Positions 35,139-46,689 of a DNA stretch of 64,000 bases are shown here, in pieces; position 1 is the stretch's first letter; each line of letters starts with the position of its first letter. The notes beneath the pieces were generated by a model. The model worked only from the letters and a program-made list of their open reading frames with translations, was not told the origin of the DNA and did not search any database. The translations under genes and the position numbers were made by a program. Origin of the DNA: Guadua angustifolia. Lineage: Eukaryota; Streptophyta; Magnoliopsida; Poales; Poaceae. The stretch spans positions 558,001-622,000 of the forward strand of contig JAYEVE010000527.1 in the NCBI GenBank assembly GCA_036346375.1, in the 5' to 3' direction.

Positions 35139-36415
35139 CGTCAAGAGATGGAGGCATGTCTCGACGAAGACGAACTCGCCCTTCCAGGTACTCCTCCCGA
35201 TGCTCGTCTGGAGCGAAGGTACTGCATATGTAAGAAATTATATGCGCAAATGGTTGTTGTCTGGCCAAACTCATAGCATCTGCAATAGCATCTTCAATCT
35301 CACAGATGATAAAGTCGAGAATGTCGAACGGCTCGTGAGATAGGATCGAATAAAGTAGCCACTGCTGCAAACTAGTGATCGTCTCAAAGATTCCCAATCC
35401 TCTAACAAGATGACTTCCTCAAAGCCATGTGGACCGCCTTTGCCTCAGGAGTGAGACGGTCTGGATGGCGAAGGGATCCAACAGGGAACGGCTGCTGGAA
35501 CAGAAAGCGAATTTGGTCATCTGTCGGGAAACACCTCCGGCCTTAGCACGACGAGGCGGTGTCTTGTCTACATACACCACCGATGCAAAGTTGGGGCTCC
35601 TCCTCAAAACCAAACAACTCAAGCAAAGTGGACTCAGACACCTCTGGGGTTCTCCGTCGTGCATGAACTGAATGTATTCGTGCTCGGGTTGATCCAAAGC
35701 GTGGCGTAGAAGTCTCGACCCACTTTTCCACTACCGTGTCGAACTCATCAATTGACCGTAAGACCTTGAAATGGTCGAAGTGTCTCTGAACGCCCACCCC
35801 ACCCGCACCCTCTGCAAAGAGGCGGTTGAGTGTCTGTGCATGCTCAATCGACCCCGAGCTCTCTCAGACGTAACATGGAAGCTCTGTTGAAGAACCGCCC
35901 GTAACCTCCTATGAACTCTAAATTCTCCGCTTGCGGAAACCAGACATTGACATCGAGAAACGAAGGCTCTTTACCCTCGGGATGAGAGGTTCGAAGGTCT
36001 CTAAGTCTTATCTCGTGGTCGATGTGGCACATGGTACTCCTCGCCCTCTTGGATATCATCGCCGATCTCCTCCTCATGCGGAACTATGTTGGGACGAGCA
36101 CGCACCTGCCTAGCAATGTGCTCAGAAGATGTCGAACCACCACGAGTGCGCACGCGGCTAGAACGACGAGGAGGTGCCGCACCACCCTCTGTGAATTGAG
36201 TGCCCCCCCTCTCTGACCCCTCTGCTGCCGACTCTCTGTGTCTCTAATCTGCAATTGGCGGCCACGCCCGCATGCCTAAGCCATGTTCGCATCTGCAGCC
36301 ATCTCAGCTCGCTCTGCTGCCTTCTATAACTTGGACTTCTTAGCCTTCTCAACAAGACAACAACTTCTTTTCCTTCCTTTTCCTGCCATCTGCAAGTTGC
36401 ACGGTTGAATGTCAA
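35139..36415 (-). pseudogene. Transposon-associated helical-domain gene, 5-prime piece
   Basis: The best segments on the minus strand are FDHFKVLRSIDEFDTVVEKW (35797 downward), LTPEAKAVHMALRKS, and LQQWLLYSILSHEPFDILDF followed by an IICEIEDAIADAM helix (35397-35113). This resembles the alpha-helical domain shared by grass transposon-associated hypothetical proteins (putative plant transposon protein type, PF20167-like). The assignment is by pattern only. Frameshifts occur throughout. The gene continues at 19591-18340 beyond the gypsy element. Function is unknown. Confidence 0.4.
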
Positions 36416-36739
36416 GAACTTGCATCGTATTCATATGCATTTGAATGGAGTCCAAAGAAACCAGAGGGATGTGGATCTCACCGCTTACAAAGTGAAGGAG
36501 AGTCGTTCGCCAGCCGAGGGCTCGGTTTTGCGGCGACAAACGGGTGGCGCGAACAGCGTGTGGCGGCGCCGAGGTGGGTGGAGGATTGAGTCTGGCGCCG
36601 CAAGGCACGGAAACGGGCTGCGACGCAAGGCGGCGTGGAGGTGTGGAGAGAGGAGTTGTTTGGTGCGGTCGATATTAAAGCTCCACAAGCGGTTCTCTGA
36701 ATGTTGAAGAGGGTTTTAGACTTTTTGGATAAGGTTAAG

Positions 36740-37140
36740 ATCAACATACCGGATGATTCGTTATTGGAACATCATCTGACCGGATCGATGCCTCTGTTCG
36801 ACTCGGTGGCAGGATGGTCCGGCCACCTGAGGAAAAACGAATCGGATCATCTTGTGTAGCGGTGTGCTAGCACCTAGCAGTCACAATAACAGTGAGCGCG
36901 GACAATACGAAGACCCGACTATCCGTATAGGAAAAGATAAAGACGCTCTCGAATGCGGACGACGGTGGCCTCGAAGCTAAGATTCACATACCGGACGTTC
37001 CGTTAGGTCAAGAAAAAACCGTACCGGATTATTGTACGGACGAATAGTGCTTGGCTTCCTCGGGCCTCTGTTGGCTTCAATTTACAGGATGATCCGGCCT
37101 AATAGCGAATTATCTACCGTACTATCCTACACTTTCACGC
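36740..37140. repeat. Central GGATGATCC palindrome group of CACTA I
   Basis: Palindromic words near CCGGATGATCCGG occur at about 36749, 36778, 36813, 36842, 36992 and 37087. Similar words lie at 15368, 16451, 16894-17043, 18031-18140 and 41235-41415. They bracket the transposon-associated gene between TNP2 and the second ORF. They are probably binding sites of the same kind as subterminal repeats. Confidence 0.6.
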
Positions 37141-37209
37141 AACAGTTTTACTCAAGTCCAATAAAAAATATAAGTTCTATTACATATTAAGTTTTTACAC
37201 AACGTGTCC

Positions 37210-40200
37210 CTATTTGCCTTTAACAACTTTTCCGACGCAATCATCACGCATATATGGCATCATTGAAATATCAAGGGTTTCTTCTACAAGTTTGATCCTC
37301 TCCGGATCTCCAAAAGGCGGTAGGTCGTCGAACTGATTGTATTCTGCCTCGTCGTGCACATTGTCAACTCAACGATCCTTTGTTTTCCGGGAACAACTAT
37401 GTTCCTTTTCTTATTCTTCGGGTCGATTATGTAGAAAACTTGCGAGACTTGAAGCTAGTATCCAGGGTCGGCTTTTGTGGCCAAGATTGTTGAGGTCGAC
37501 GGCCAGAACCCATAGTTTTCCACCTCCACACCATTAGGATGTTTGACCCGATTCTTGTAAATAAATACGGGATCTCGCATATCCCTTCCATAGTCGAGTT
37601 CCCAAATTTCTTCAATGATTCCATAGTAGGTGTTCTTCTCCTCTGTCGCATCTATGGCTTCTACCCGAACACCACTGTTTTGGGCCATCGTCTTCTTGTC
37701 CTTTTGAATGGTATAAAACGTGTACCCATTGATGTCATACGCTAGCCATGATGTTACCAGACTTGATGGGCCATGAGCCAACATTTTCAATGTTTACATT
37801 TCTTCGTCCTCACCATCTGGTATGTTTTGGTTCTTGAACCATGTGGTACACATGCGCTTATTCTCTTCAGATCCAATCAACTTGGCGTCCCGGATTTTCT
37901 CTTTCAAGCTCTTCCGGTGTTGCTCCACGTCACGGCTCCACTATCTTTAGTGTTGCAAGACGGTGAAATGTGCTTGGTTCACATTCTTGTACTCATGGTC
38001 GATGAATCTTTTCTTTCCCTAGTCCCTTTACAGTCAACCTCCCTCATGTCGAGGGACAAGCACACCAATCGGCCTTTCCGTGGGCATGAAGTAATCCGTA
38101 ACACTCAATGACTTCCTCAAGATTGTAGCCCTCAATAATGGAACCCTCTGGGTAAGCACGATTCCGTTCTAAGCTCTTAAGCAAGCCCATCCACCTCTCA
38201 AATGGAAACATCCGATGTAAGAATATCGTCCCGAGACCTTTACCTCCTCGACAAGGTGAACCAAGAGGTGCGGCATGATATCGAAAAAGGATGGAGGAAG
38301 CACATCTCAAGTTGGTTTATAGTCTCCACTATGTAATTCTGCAGATAGCTCATTGTTCATCATCGATTACCTTCGTGAAATCGCATTGCGAAATGACCTG
38401 TACCGTGTGATGGCCACCTTTACAATTGTTGAGTTGATACCCCGATTGCAATTGGGAGCATTTGTGTCATCATGACGTGGCAGTCGTGAGACTTCATACC
38501 ACTTATCTTTAAATCTTTCATCGATACTAGGTTTTTGATGTTGGATGAATAACCAGACGGGACTCGACCCCACGTAAGCACTTGCACTGCGATCTTTTCT
38601 CCTCACCGTCGAGAGTAGCTTGTGGGGAAGGTAATACTTTCCATGTGTTCTTTCTTGAGGTGTAGTTCTTTCCCGATTTTAAGTACTACTAAGTCTTTAC
38701 GAGCTTTAAGACCATCCTTTGTCTTGTCTTGAATGTCCAACAAGAGACCTAGCACGCTTTCACGACATTCTTTATGACATGCATGGCATCGATGCTATGG
38801 CGAATTTCCAAGTCCTTCCAAAGAGGGCAAATACTTGTAGAAAATTGACATCTTTTGAACAGACAACAAAGCGGAGGAACCTCCTCATCGGTATTCTTCC
38901 TCTTTCGACCCCTCTTTTGGCCCTGCACCGGCTTCTTCCCGAAAACCACCTTGATGTTCTGGACCATTTCAAACACTTTTTTCCCGCTATGGCGCTTTGG
39001 AGCCACACCTTTCTCAACCGTATTGTCAAAATACTTGCCCATCTTGCGGTATTTGTGACCTTTCAGTAAGAAATGGCGGTGCCGCATGTACACTAACTTC
39101 TGTGAGCATGGAAGGAACGTCGACACAGTTTCATCCATGCATACTACACAAGCTGTCTTCCCTTTAATCTGACCCGATAGGGCTAGCAGGGCGGGGTAAT
39201 CACTGATGGTAACAAAAATAATGGCTTTTAGTGTGAAGTACTGTTGTTGGAACTGATCCCACACCTGGACCCCATCGTGCCACAACATGGCCATATCTTC
39301 CATCAGTGGTTCGAGAAACACATCAATATCTACTCCAGGCTGTCTCGGACCTTGGATAAGAATGGACAACATTAGGTACCTTCTCTTCATACATAGCCAT
39401 GGAGGAAGGTTGTAGATGGACGGGACTATCGCCAAGTGCTATGTGTGGCATTCCATTCACCAAAAGGATTCATACCATCGATTTTCGGCGAACCTTACAT
39501 TCTGGGTTCGTTGCGAAATCTGGATACATGCGATCAAAATTTCTCCATTGTCTACCATCGGCCGGGTGTCGAATCTTTCCATCTTTTCTACGCTTGTCGA
39601 ATGCCAACCCATTAGTTCGAGTCCCTCTCATTCGAAAGTACAAACGCGTTTGGATGGCTAATAACGGCAAGTACCACATCACCAACGCAGGATTCTTTTC
39701 TTCTTGTCCGTGCTCAAGAAGTGTCATCTTCGTTATTACCAAGAGTACTATTCTTGTTCTTCTTATTCTTCGTAGTGCTAGTCAAGAATCATCATCATCG
39801 TGGAGTCATCATTCTTCTTATACCGGCTCGCCTTGCACACCGGGCATTGATCCAAGTCCGTGTAATCTTTACGGAAGAGGATATAGTGGTTCGGACATGC
39901 GTGTATCTTTTGCACATCCAATGACATCGGAGTGATAAGCTTCTTCGCGAAATAAGTGCTCGTCGGCAAGGTGGGCAATCCATTAGCCTTCGGAAGTATT
40001 TCTACCAAGAGCCTCAACAGATCGGTGAAACTCTTGTCCGACCATCCATTGCTAGCCTTCAACCGTAGAAGCATCAGCACCGTATGCAACACCGTAAACT
40101 CTGGAGGACAACCCTTGGATTCCTCATATAACAGATCATTCGCTGCTTTGTGTAACGCATCGACATTATCTAAACCTGTCATCTCCTTTAAAACCTGTGG

Positions 40201-40599
40201 TTCGGCATGGCGCAACATTTCCTCTACATCAGCGATGCGACCATCATCTAGCAAACGAGCATGCACGTGAGCTTCATCTCCCAAACCATCAGTGTCACCT
40301 CCGGCACTTCGATCATCCACGAGATCGGGATCAACATCATCGGTTGTTTGCGATGTACGTTGCTCGCCATGGTTGGACCAACATGTGTAATCCTCTATAA
40401 AACCTCTCATGATCAGGTGTGTTTTGATTACACTTAAATCTCCCCACCCTACATTGTTCTTACAGTCTTTGCATGGACAAAGTATTTCCGTTTCCTTCTT
40501 AGTCCAGGCATCCTTCTGAGCGGCTGTAATAAAAGTTTCGAGCTCTTTGAGGAATACACCCTTATTTCTTGGGGCATTGTACATCCATGCCCTTTCCAT
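37210..40599 (-). pseudogene. TNP2-type CACTA transposase I (frameshifted)
   Basis: This is the transposase that cuts the CACTA ends. It starts MERAWMYNAPRNKG with the Transpos_assoc domain (CPCKDCKNNVGW near residue 45). It then reads QCPVCKASRYKK, DGMNPFG near 39460, and the strongly conserved SIYNLPPWLCMKRRYLMLSI and GPRQPGVDIDVFLEPLMEDM of Transposase_21 (39435-38749). DUF4218 follows (MFPFERWMGLLKSLERNRA, 38310-38044), then DUF4216 (GYTFYTIQKD, YYGIIEEIWELDYG; 37790 downward) to a stop at 37210. Order and length match the family. At least four frameshifts break it, near 39770, 39470, 38600 and 38230. The 5-prime leader has a CTGTTTCAG acceptor just before the ATG. Confidence 0.85.
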
Positions 40600-41200
40600 C
40601 TTGAACCTGAAACAGAAAATCAGATCGAAATGTCAATTATTTAGATAGAACTTTAACAAGAGAACCCTAAGTTAAATACTATAAAATGATTTTATTAAAA
40701 TCACGAAAGAATGTACGGTCCTCTCCCTCTAGATCTAGAGAGGGGGACTGTTCTCTCCCTCTAGAGAGGAGGGATACAAGATCTGTGCTATGAGATCTAG
40801 AAGGTGAGGGCTTCAACGAAAATTAAATTAGTCCAAAGGACACTCAATTTGTTGGTTTTGGTGATGTGTCTATGACATGTGGGTCCATCTGAGTCACGAC
40901 AAAGGACCAGGTGTCAAAAAGTGAATCACTAATTTTAAAGAGGGGGCAATCTCAGGGCTTCAACCCCTCTCCCATGCACATTCTATCTACACTACATCTT
41001 ACTCTTCACAAGATATATAAACCTCTACAAATGTCGAATGAGATGCTCTTACCTTAGAGAGTTAACTATTCCAAGGATTTCAAGTTCAAAACCTAGCTCC
41101 CCTTGTTTTCACAATTTTGGGGCACTGGGCCGCCGCAAAGAACGATCTGTTCGAGCTTTAAAGCGAAGTTTCCACAGCGGCTCCCTAAGACAACGACCGC
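40600..41200. other. Leader region upstream of TNP2 I
   Basis: No gene is seen. It probably holds the promoter and first intron of TNP2. A CTCTCCCTCTAGA phrase is repeated at 40724-40763. The open frame beginning at 41038 is not protein-like. Confidence 0.4.
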
Positions 41201-41894
41201 AGAAAAATAATAACGATCAAGCTATACAAGACTACCGGATGATCCGTCAAAGGAAAAAAGAACCATACCGAGTATTTTCGGACGTTGGATTTCTCTCGTA
41301 GTGCCGCTATTGCAACGTAACGGATGATCCGAGACGTCAATAAAAACTCATACCGAGTATTGCTCGGACGTTGATTTCGTGTTTTGCGGTATTGTAGAAC
41401 AAAGGATGATCCGCATGCGTACATAAAAACACATACCTAAGCATCTCCTTCGTCACAAGATATGCGATAAACATTTACAAAATTTGGACAGCGGTTTGTT
41501 TAAGAACTATGCCTTTAAAGACTTAATATCACCACAGGGGTTCCTTAATTAATTAGGACATCAATATAATTAACTAAGGTCGCTTGCTTAACGCATCACC
41601 TGTGGAAATCGCGATTTCGCATGCGGCCAGAAGAAAGCGGTACGTAAAGATTGCCTCTTCCCAAAGCGGTTCCTTACCCGAAGAGCATAGTTTCCCAGCG
41701 GCATCTAAAGGGCACCGCCGTGAAGAGATCAATATTTTCGCAATGGTTTCTTACGAGAGCCGCCTGTGAAGATACCTTTACACAGGCGGTTCTTAACCCC
41801 CAGGACCGCGATCAGTCATTTGAGGCGGCTTTCCTTTTAATCCGCCTGTGGAAAGAAATCCTTGGTGTCTAGGAAAATCATTTCTGTAGTAGTG
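41201..41894. repeat. CACTA I right subterminal repeats
   Basis: GGATGATCCG words occur at about 41237, 41320 and 41404. Toward the end there are CACAGGCGG, AAGAACCGCCTGTG and CCGCCTGTGGAAAG words in both orientations (41600-41860). The end word is shared with the left end at 9640-9895, supporting one element with matched ends. Confidence 0.75.
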
Positions 41895-41897
41895 TTA

Positions 41898-42847
41898 TGG
41901 GGTAGCCTAGCTGATTAATTTGCAATATCTTAGCTTTGGTACTGCTTGTGGTGGTGTGAGTCCGGGTTCATAGATAAACTCATATGGCGCAAGAGGGGGG
42001 CCCTGTTGTGGTGGTTCAGCCCTTCAATGTTGAAACCTCAACGGGTAGTACTGGGTTAAGGCAAGGCATTGTAAAGGCTTTGTTATGATCACTCGCCTGT
42101 GTGGTGTATGGTTGCATCATGTAGGTAAAGTGCATAACCTCTGCAGAGTGTAAATCTATTTAGATAGCCGTGCTCGCCGTATTGAACAATGCTCGGAAAT
42201 TACAGTTAAGGGTTAGACTTTTGCAAAATAAAACTTGGGATGGATGGCAGGTTACCATGGGAGGTTGAATCTTGACTTAGAACTAGAAACTTGGTTTACA
42301 CGAGAAATGCTAAAATTATTACTTATTGTTATTTGTTTTACTGTATTTTCAATCTATGTATTATACTTGTTCATAAGTGCTGCTTTACTGTAAATAAACC
42401 ATGTTAACCATTCCTTTGGAATAAGCCTTGCATATAAATATACTAGAGTTGCATTCTATGCATAACTTGTTGAGTGCTTTATGTACTCACCCTTGCCAAC
42501 CACAACATCACCAGTTGAGGAGTCTACATCCATGCTGAAGGAGAAGAACTTTGAAGGGACGAAGGTTTAGGGTGCGAGCCTTGTCAATTGCCTATGGTAT
42601 ACTGAGAGGTTTATCTACGTCTTCATTCCGCTGCAGTTCAATTTGTTATTCAGCCTTACGAGGCAAAATCACGTAAGTTGACCACAAGGTAATACAACTA
42701 ATACTATTCAATATACGCTGTTTTTTATCTTATTTTCGCTGTGTATGATTGTGATATTTATTGATATCGAGTCTGTGTGCACTAGCGTGATTTTGAACTA
42801 GTGCAGTATACACAGAGGGTCCGAATTTGCATATTCGGATCCCGACA
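41898..42847 (+). mobile_element. Solo Ty3/gypsy LTR, right segment
   Basis: This continues the LTR begun at 7306. It includes a CTCTGCAGAGTGTAAATC phrase and TACTCACCCTTGCC, both familiar in grass gypsy LTRs. It ends GGATCCCGACA at 42847, followed by the target duplication CTTTG. No internal gypsy sequence follows. Confidence 0.88.
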
Positions 42848-42986
42848 CTTTGGTTGTATCTTTCTTGCACAACAGGCCTTGTATTACTTTGATAGCAAGC
42901 GGTAGGCAACCACACTTCACCGCAATTTCCATTCCAATTTTCTTTAGCTTCTCAATCTGAACCTCGTCATTCTCACACAACGCCAC
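42848..42986 (-). pseudogene. NLR copy B, exon 2, 5-prime piece
   Basis: After a TTTATTACAG acceptor the minus strand reads VALCENDEVQIEKLKKIGME, then KCGCLPLAIKVIQGLLCKKD and TTK, ending in the CAAAG duplication of the solo LTR. It aligns to copy A residue for residue, with one extra residue at the start. It rejoins 7305 exactly if the LTR is removed. Confidence 0.88.
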
Positions 42987-43029
42987 CTGTAATAAATTTG
43001 AAGTTCGACAATATTCATTTAGTGATACC

Positions 43030-45185
43030 AAGGTTCACAATCTCGCAGTTTTTTGCGCGAAAACCGCGAAAACCGTCCCTCTCGCGCCGGCTCGGTAGTG
43101 CTAGCCGTTCGGTTTACCGTCCGAGTTCAAATTCAAATTCAAAAATTTTGAAATTTTTTGAAAAATTTAACCAAAAAATTTGTAAAATTAGTATTAATTG
43201 TTCTATGACCTCTAGTATAAAAATTTTATGAAAAAACAAATTTGAACTAACTTTTTGAGCCATTTCAATTGTTCACAATTGGAAAAATTTTAAAAAATGA
43301 CCTACTGTGGACTTCCGACTTCCGAGCATGCAAAAATTATAAAAAATTTTGTACATAGTTGGAAAGCATCGACAATGTTCTCATAGAATTTTGATATCAT
43401 AATCAATCATAAAAAAATCCCAAGAAATGTGAATATGGTACTTCACAGTTTTCGAATTTCAGAGCGCAATGATCTACCGTATACAATTTTTGATTGAGCA
43501 ACTAAAATAGGTTTAAATTTTTTGAAACTTTTACAAAAGGGTTATGATGGAATTATTAAGCTTTCATAAAAATTTAAGATGATGATCAAATATGAAAAAA
43601 ATTATAAAATTCGACATGGTTCTTTGCCTCGTTTATTCTAATTCAGTTTTTTATTTTTAAAACATAGCAAATGAAGTTAAAATATTTTAAATTTTTTTGT
43701 ATGATCATAGATGTCTTATGATAGTACCATAAATTTTTCATTGTATTAAAAAGCTTACTAAATTTTATAAAATTCCAATAGTGTTTTTGCCAAAATTTTA
43801 AAATGTCTCAAAAATTAACTTTTTTGACAAATTATCATTGAAAATCACTTTCTTATAGGTTATTGATGTCATTGCAGTCAAATCCGGCTAAAAAATATCA
43901 AAATCCAGTCCATTATGGCAAAATTTCAGCGGTTTTAGGTGAAATTTCGTCGAAAAAGCGAAATTACTGTAGCATTTCAAAATTTTTCGATTTTTTTATT
44001 TGGCCGGTATTTTCAATCTCGTGGGGGCCCAAAATCCGAGATTTCAGTGAAAATTCACTGAAGTTTTAAACCTTGGGCCATACTTGTTCGGAAATGAGAA
44101 CATGGCAATTTTTTTAAAGAAATTTTATGTGGAAAACATATTTAAATCCCCTAAATCCTTGCTTTGAAACAGACCATGAACATTTTAACCATGTTTACAG
44201 CATTGCTCATCGCCAGTGCCTGGCACCGTCCATTTCATTCTGGTAATTTCACAAAAATATAGTTTTTTATACAAATTATCAGAAAAATACATGTTTTGTT
44301 TTCTATTTCTTCAAATTGCATATTTTAGAAGAACTTGTATCACAAAACTACATGTTTTAAAATTAATTGTTTCTTATAATATGTCTGATAACATAGATCC
44401 ATTTGGCAAACTCATGCACGGATGAAACGAGAAAAACATGAATATGAGGCTTCCATGTAGATTAACACTGTCAAACTTATTGCAAGAAATGATCAATTAT
44501 AAACCTATAGTTTTATGGTACAATCTCTCTTAAAATTTGTAGCTTTGTGAAATAGGAACTAATCATGTTATTTTCTTATAGTTGGTAAGAAAAAATTGTA
44601 ATTTTGTGAAATTTACTCTATCATTTTTAACTAAGCAAAAAAGGACAAACCTTGTGGTTATGTAAATATGTATCTTTACACTTGTGTAGTTTTGTGATTG
44701 TAATATTGCAATGAAAGATTATTTATTGGCATATTATTGTGAAATGTCTAATTTACAACTTCCAAATATCTAAAATATAGCAAAGATCATGTCGATTTTT
44801 TTTCAAATTTAGGAGAGATCATTCTGGAGTTTTTTCATGTCTTCACATACCTTATTTATATATTTATTACATTTTTACTAAAATTTAGCCTTCCCAGTAT
44901 TTTTACAAATTTTACCAGATTTTTTTTGCATTTTCCCCTATTTTTGGTGATTTTCCCCCCATTTTCTTGGTTTTAGCGGTTTATCTCAAAAACCGAGCGG
45001 TTTACCGCAAAAACCGAGCGGTTTTTCGCCAAAAACCGCGGTTTTCTCGCGTGAAATTGACCCGAATTCAAATATGTTTGAAAATGCAAACCGTTCGGTT
45101 TTTCGCGGTTTTCGCGCGGTTTTTCGAGAAAACCGGTACCGCCGGGCTAGCGAAATTTGTATTCAAAACGGTTTTGTGAACCCTG
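43030..45185. mobile_element. Non-autonomous Mutator-like element (MULE)
   Basis: A 2.16 kb insertion in the copy B intron is flanked by the 9-bp direct repeat AGTGATACC (43021-43029 and 45186-45194). Copy A has the empty site. The ends are imperfect inverted repeats (AAGGTTCACAATCTCGCAG and the complement of CGGTTTTGTGAACCCTG). They are rich in CGCGGTTTTCGC and AAACCG words over about 130 bp. The interior is AT-rich and codes for nothing recognisable, so transposition would need a transposase from elsewhere. A MITE is nested inside. Confidence 0.82.
44240..44632. mobile_element. MITE-like element nested in the MULE
   Basis: The ends (GTAATTTCACAAAAATATAG and the complement of GTAATTTTGTGAAATTTAC) are inverted repeats of the type seen at 3050-3440. 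The inside shares phrases such as AACCTATAGTTTT and CATG-rich text with that copy. It is non-coding. Confidence 0.5.
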
Positions 45186-46389
45186 AGTGATACCCTATCG
45201 GTTGTTTTTCACACCGACATGATCTAACAAAACTTAAATTGATATCCATCATGTTTAGTGCTTATGTGTGCGCTTTTGTGTGCAATCCCCTCTTAGAGAT
45301 GTGTGGTCTTTAGTCTCACATTAAAACTTTAAGTCCAAATGCAGGCAATTCAGCCCTTTAGGCTGACCCTTTAAAGCAAGAAAAAAAACCGTAAGCAGTG
45401 CTATCGCGTGTATATCATTTAGCCATTAGGCACAGATTATGTTATATTCGGTGACTGGGGTTAGTTTGCTAATATATTAACGCAGATGTACGCAGAGCAT
45501 AAGCACAAATTTTGTGCATAAGTGCATAAACCAATTTTTATGGCACTAAATCAACCACAAAACTCCTAAACAAAATTTTATATGTACTTCTTAAATTACT
45601 CTACTTAATGAGAAAGTAACAAATGATAGATCAAAAAGGAAAGGAAAAAACAAAAGGACAAATATTATTGTTCATAGCAAACTTAATCTTTTTTTTTGTT
45701 TCTTTCTAACACGCTTTGAGTTCGAACTTTAAATTTTAAAGGTGACACAAGTACGCAACGATTTTTTAAATAATATATATTTAAAATAATTTTTAAAAAT
45801 GTTTTTTTTTACAAAAAAACACTTTTTGTCGTTAAATCTTCTGTTACCAAATGAAATGGCGTAGAAGATCTATCGACATTTCAATTGACGATAGATGCCT
45901 TTTTTGCCGCCGATTGAATTAGCTGACAAATTATTTTGTCACGAATTCATTTTGTCGATAAGGGCTTCTGTCGCCAATTCCTTTGGCGACACAACTGTAT
46001 TTTTGTAAAAATTTTTTGGGTATTTTTGTAAGATTATTTTAAAAATATGTTATTTTAAAAAATTCAGTACAGAACACACTATAGATTACATCTATAAATT
46101 TTTTCGCGATGCCAAAACTAAAAGTTTGTGCAATTTGTACACCAAATGTGCTTGTGCACTAGAAATCACCCTTATAAGAATATCAGCAGATGCCATTAAT
46201 TAAATGGCACTAACTATATCTGGCCACTGACCAATTGCTAACTCAGGCAAATATGAGAATCTAACCAGTGCGAAGGATGTCCCATTGTAGTAGTTGCTCC
46301 TGGGACCTCCATTTGTTTCCCCTTCCCCCGTCCTCCATAAAAACTTCGGGCTGCCAGAAAATTTCACCTCTCAACTATATATTATGAAC
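45186..46389 (-). other. NLR copy B intron, segment homologous to copy A
   Basis: It matches the copy A intron at about 361-455 and 1245-1990, for example the shared CAATTCAGCCCTTTAGGCTGA. An extra piece (about 45750-46075) absent from copy A contains TGTCGCCAATTCCTTTGGCGAC, probably a small inserted element. No gene is present. Confidence 0.75.
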
Positions 46390-46673
46390 TGTCACGAACT
46401 TGATCCTCTACACAAGTCTTCACTGGTACTTTGGATAAATTGAGTACAATAGAGAGGAATTGGAGTTTAGACTGGGAAGAGCATAGAATTGGAGGTAGGA
46501 TAGCAGAGAAATTGAGGTAGCAGAGGGAGAGGAAGCAGTCGGCAGGAAGAAGAAAGACATCGTTTGTTCTTCGATCATTTTCCCCGCTGCTGCTCCTTTG
46601 CCTTTGAAGTATCTTCCCCTCGCAGCCGAAGCGTAGTGGGCCAACCCAGCTTCTAAGGCCCATGTCCATGACA
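46390..46673 (-). repeat. 3-prime LTR of the gene-carrying retrotransposon
   Basis: On the minus strand it runs from TGTCATGGACATGGGCC to AAGTTCGTGACA, with perfect TG...CA ends. It matches 49546-49825 closely. One difference is a 6-bp CATGTC-type insertion next to its start. Confidence 0.92.
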
Positions 46674-46686
46674 TTCCTCCCTCCTT
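46674..46686 (-). other. Polypurine tract of the gene-carrying retrotransposon
   Basis: The minus strand reads AAGGAGGGAGGAA immediately before the TGTCATGG start of the 3-prime LTR, which is the expected place for the plus-strand primer. Confidence 0.85.
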
Positions 46687-46689
46687 GAA

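Larger units (their letters stand above)
9612..41894 (-). mobile_element. CACTA (En/Spm) transposon I, with nested insertions
   Basis: The ends are inverted CACTACTACAGAAATG repeats: CACTACTACAGAAATGCTTT at 9612 and the complement at 41879-41894. Both are flanked by the 3-bp duplication TTA (9609-9611 and 41895-41897), as expected for CACTA elements. Transcription of the main genes is on the minus strand, with TNP2 near the right end and the Ulp1-type ORF near the left. The 32.3 kb span includes a 15.5 kb Ty3/gypsy insertion, so the CACTA itself is about 16.7 kb. It inserted into a solo gypsy LTR. Both genes contain frameshifts. Confidence 0.93.

Noticed and set aside
7306..42847. A single intact LTR retrotransposon 35 kb long
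   Set aside because: The two LTR parts are complementary halves of one LTR divided by a CACTA with its own TTA duplication, so it is a solo LTR and not a full element.
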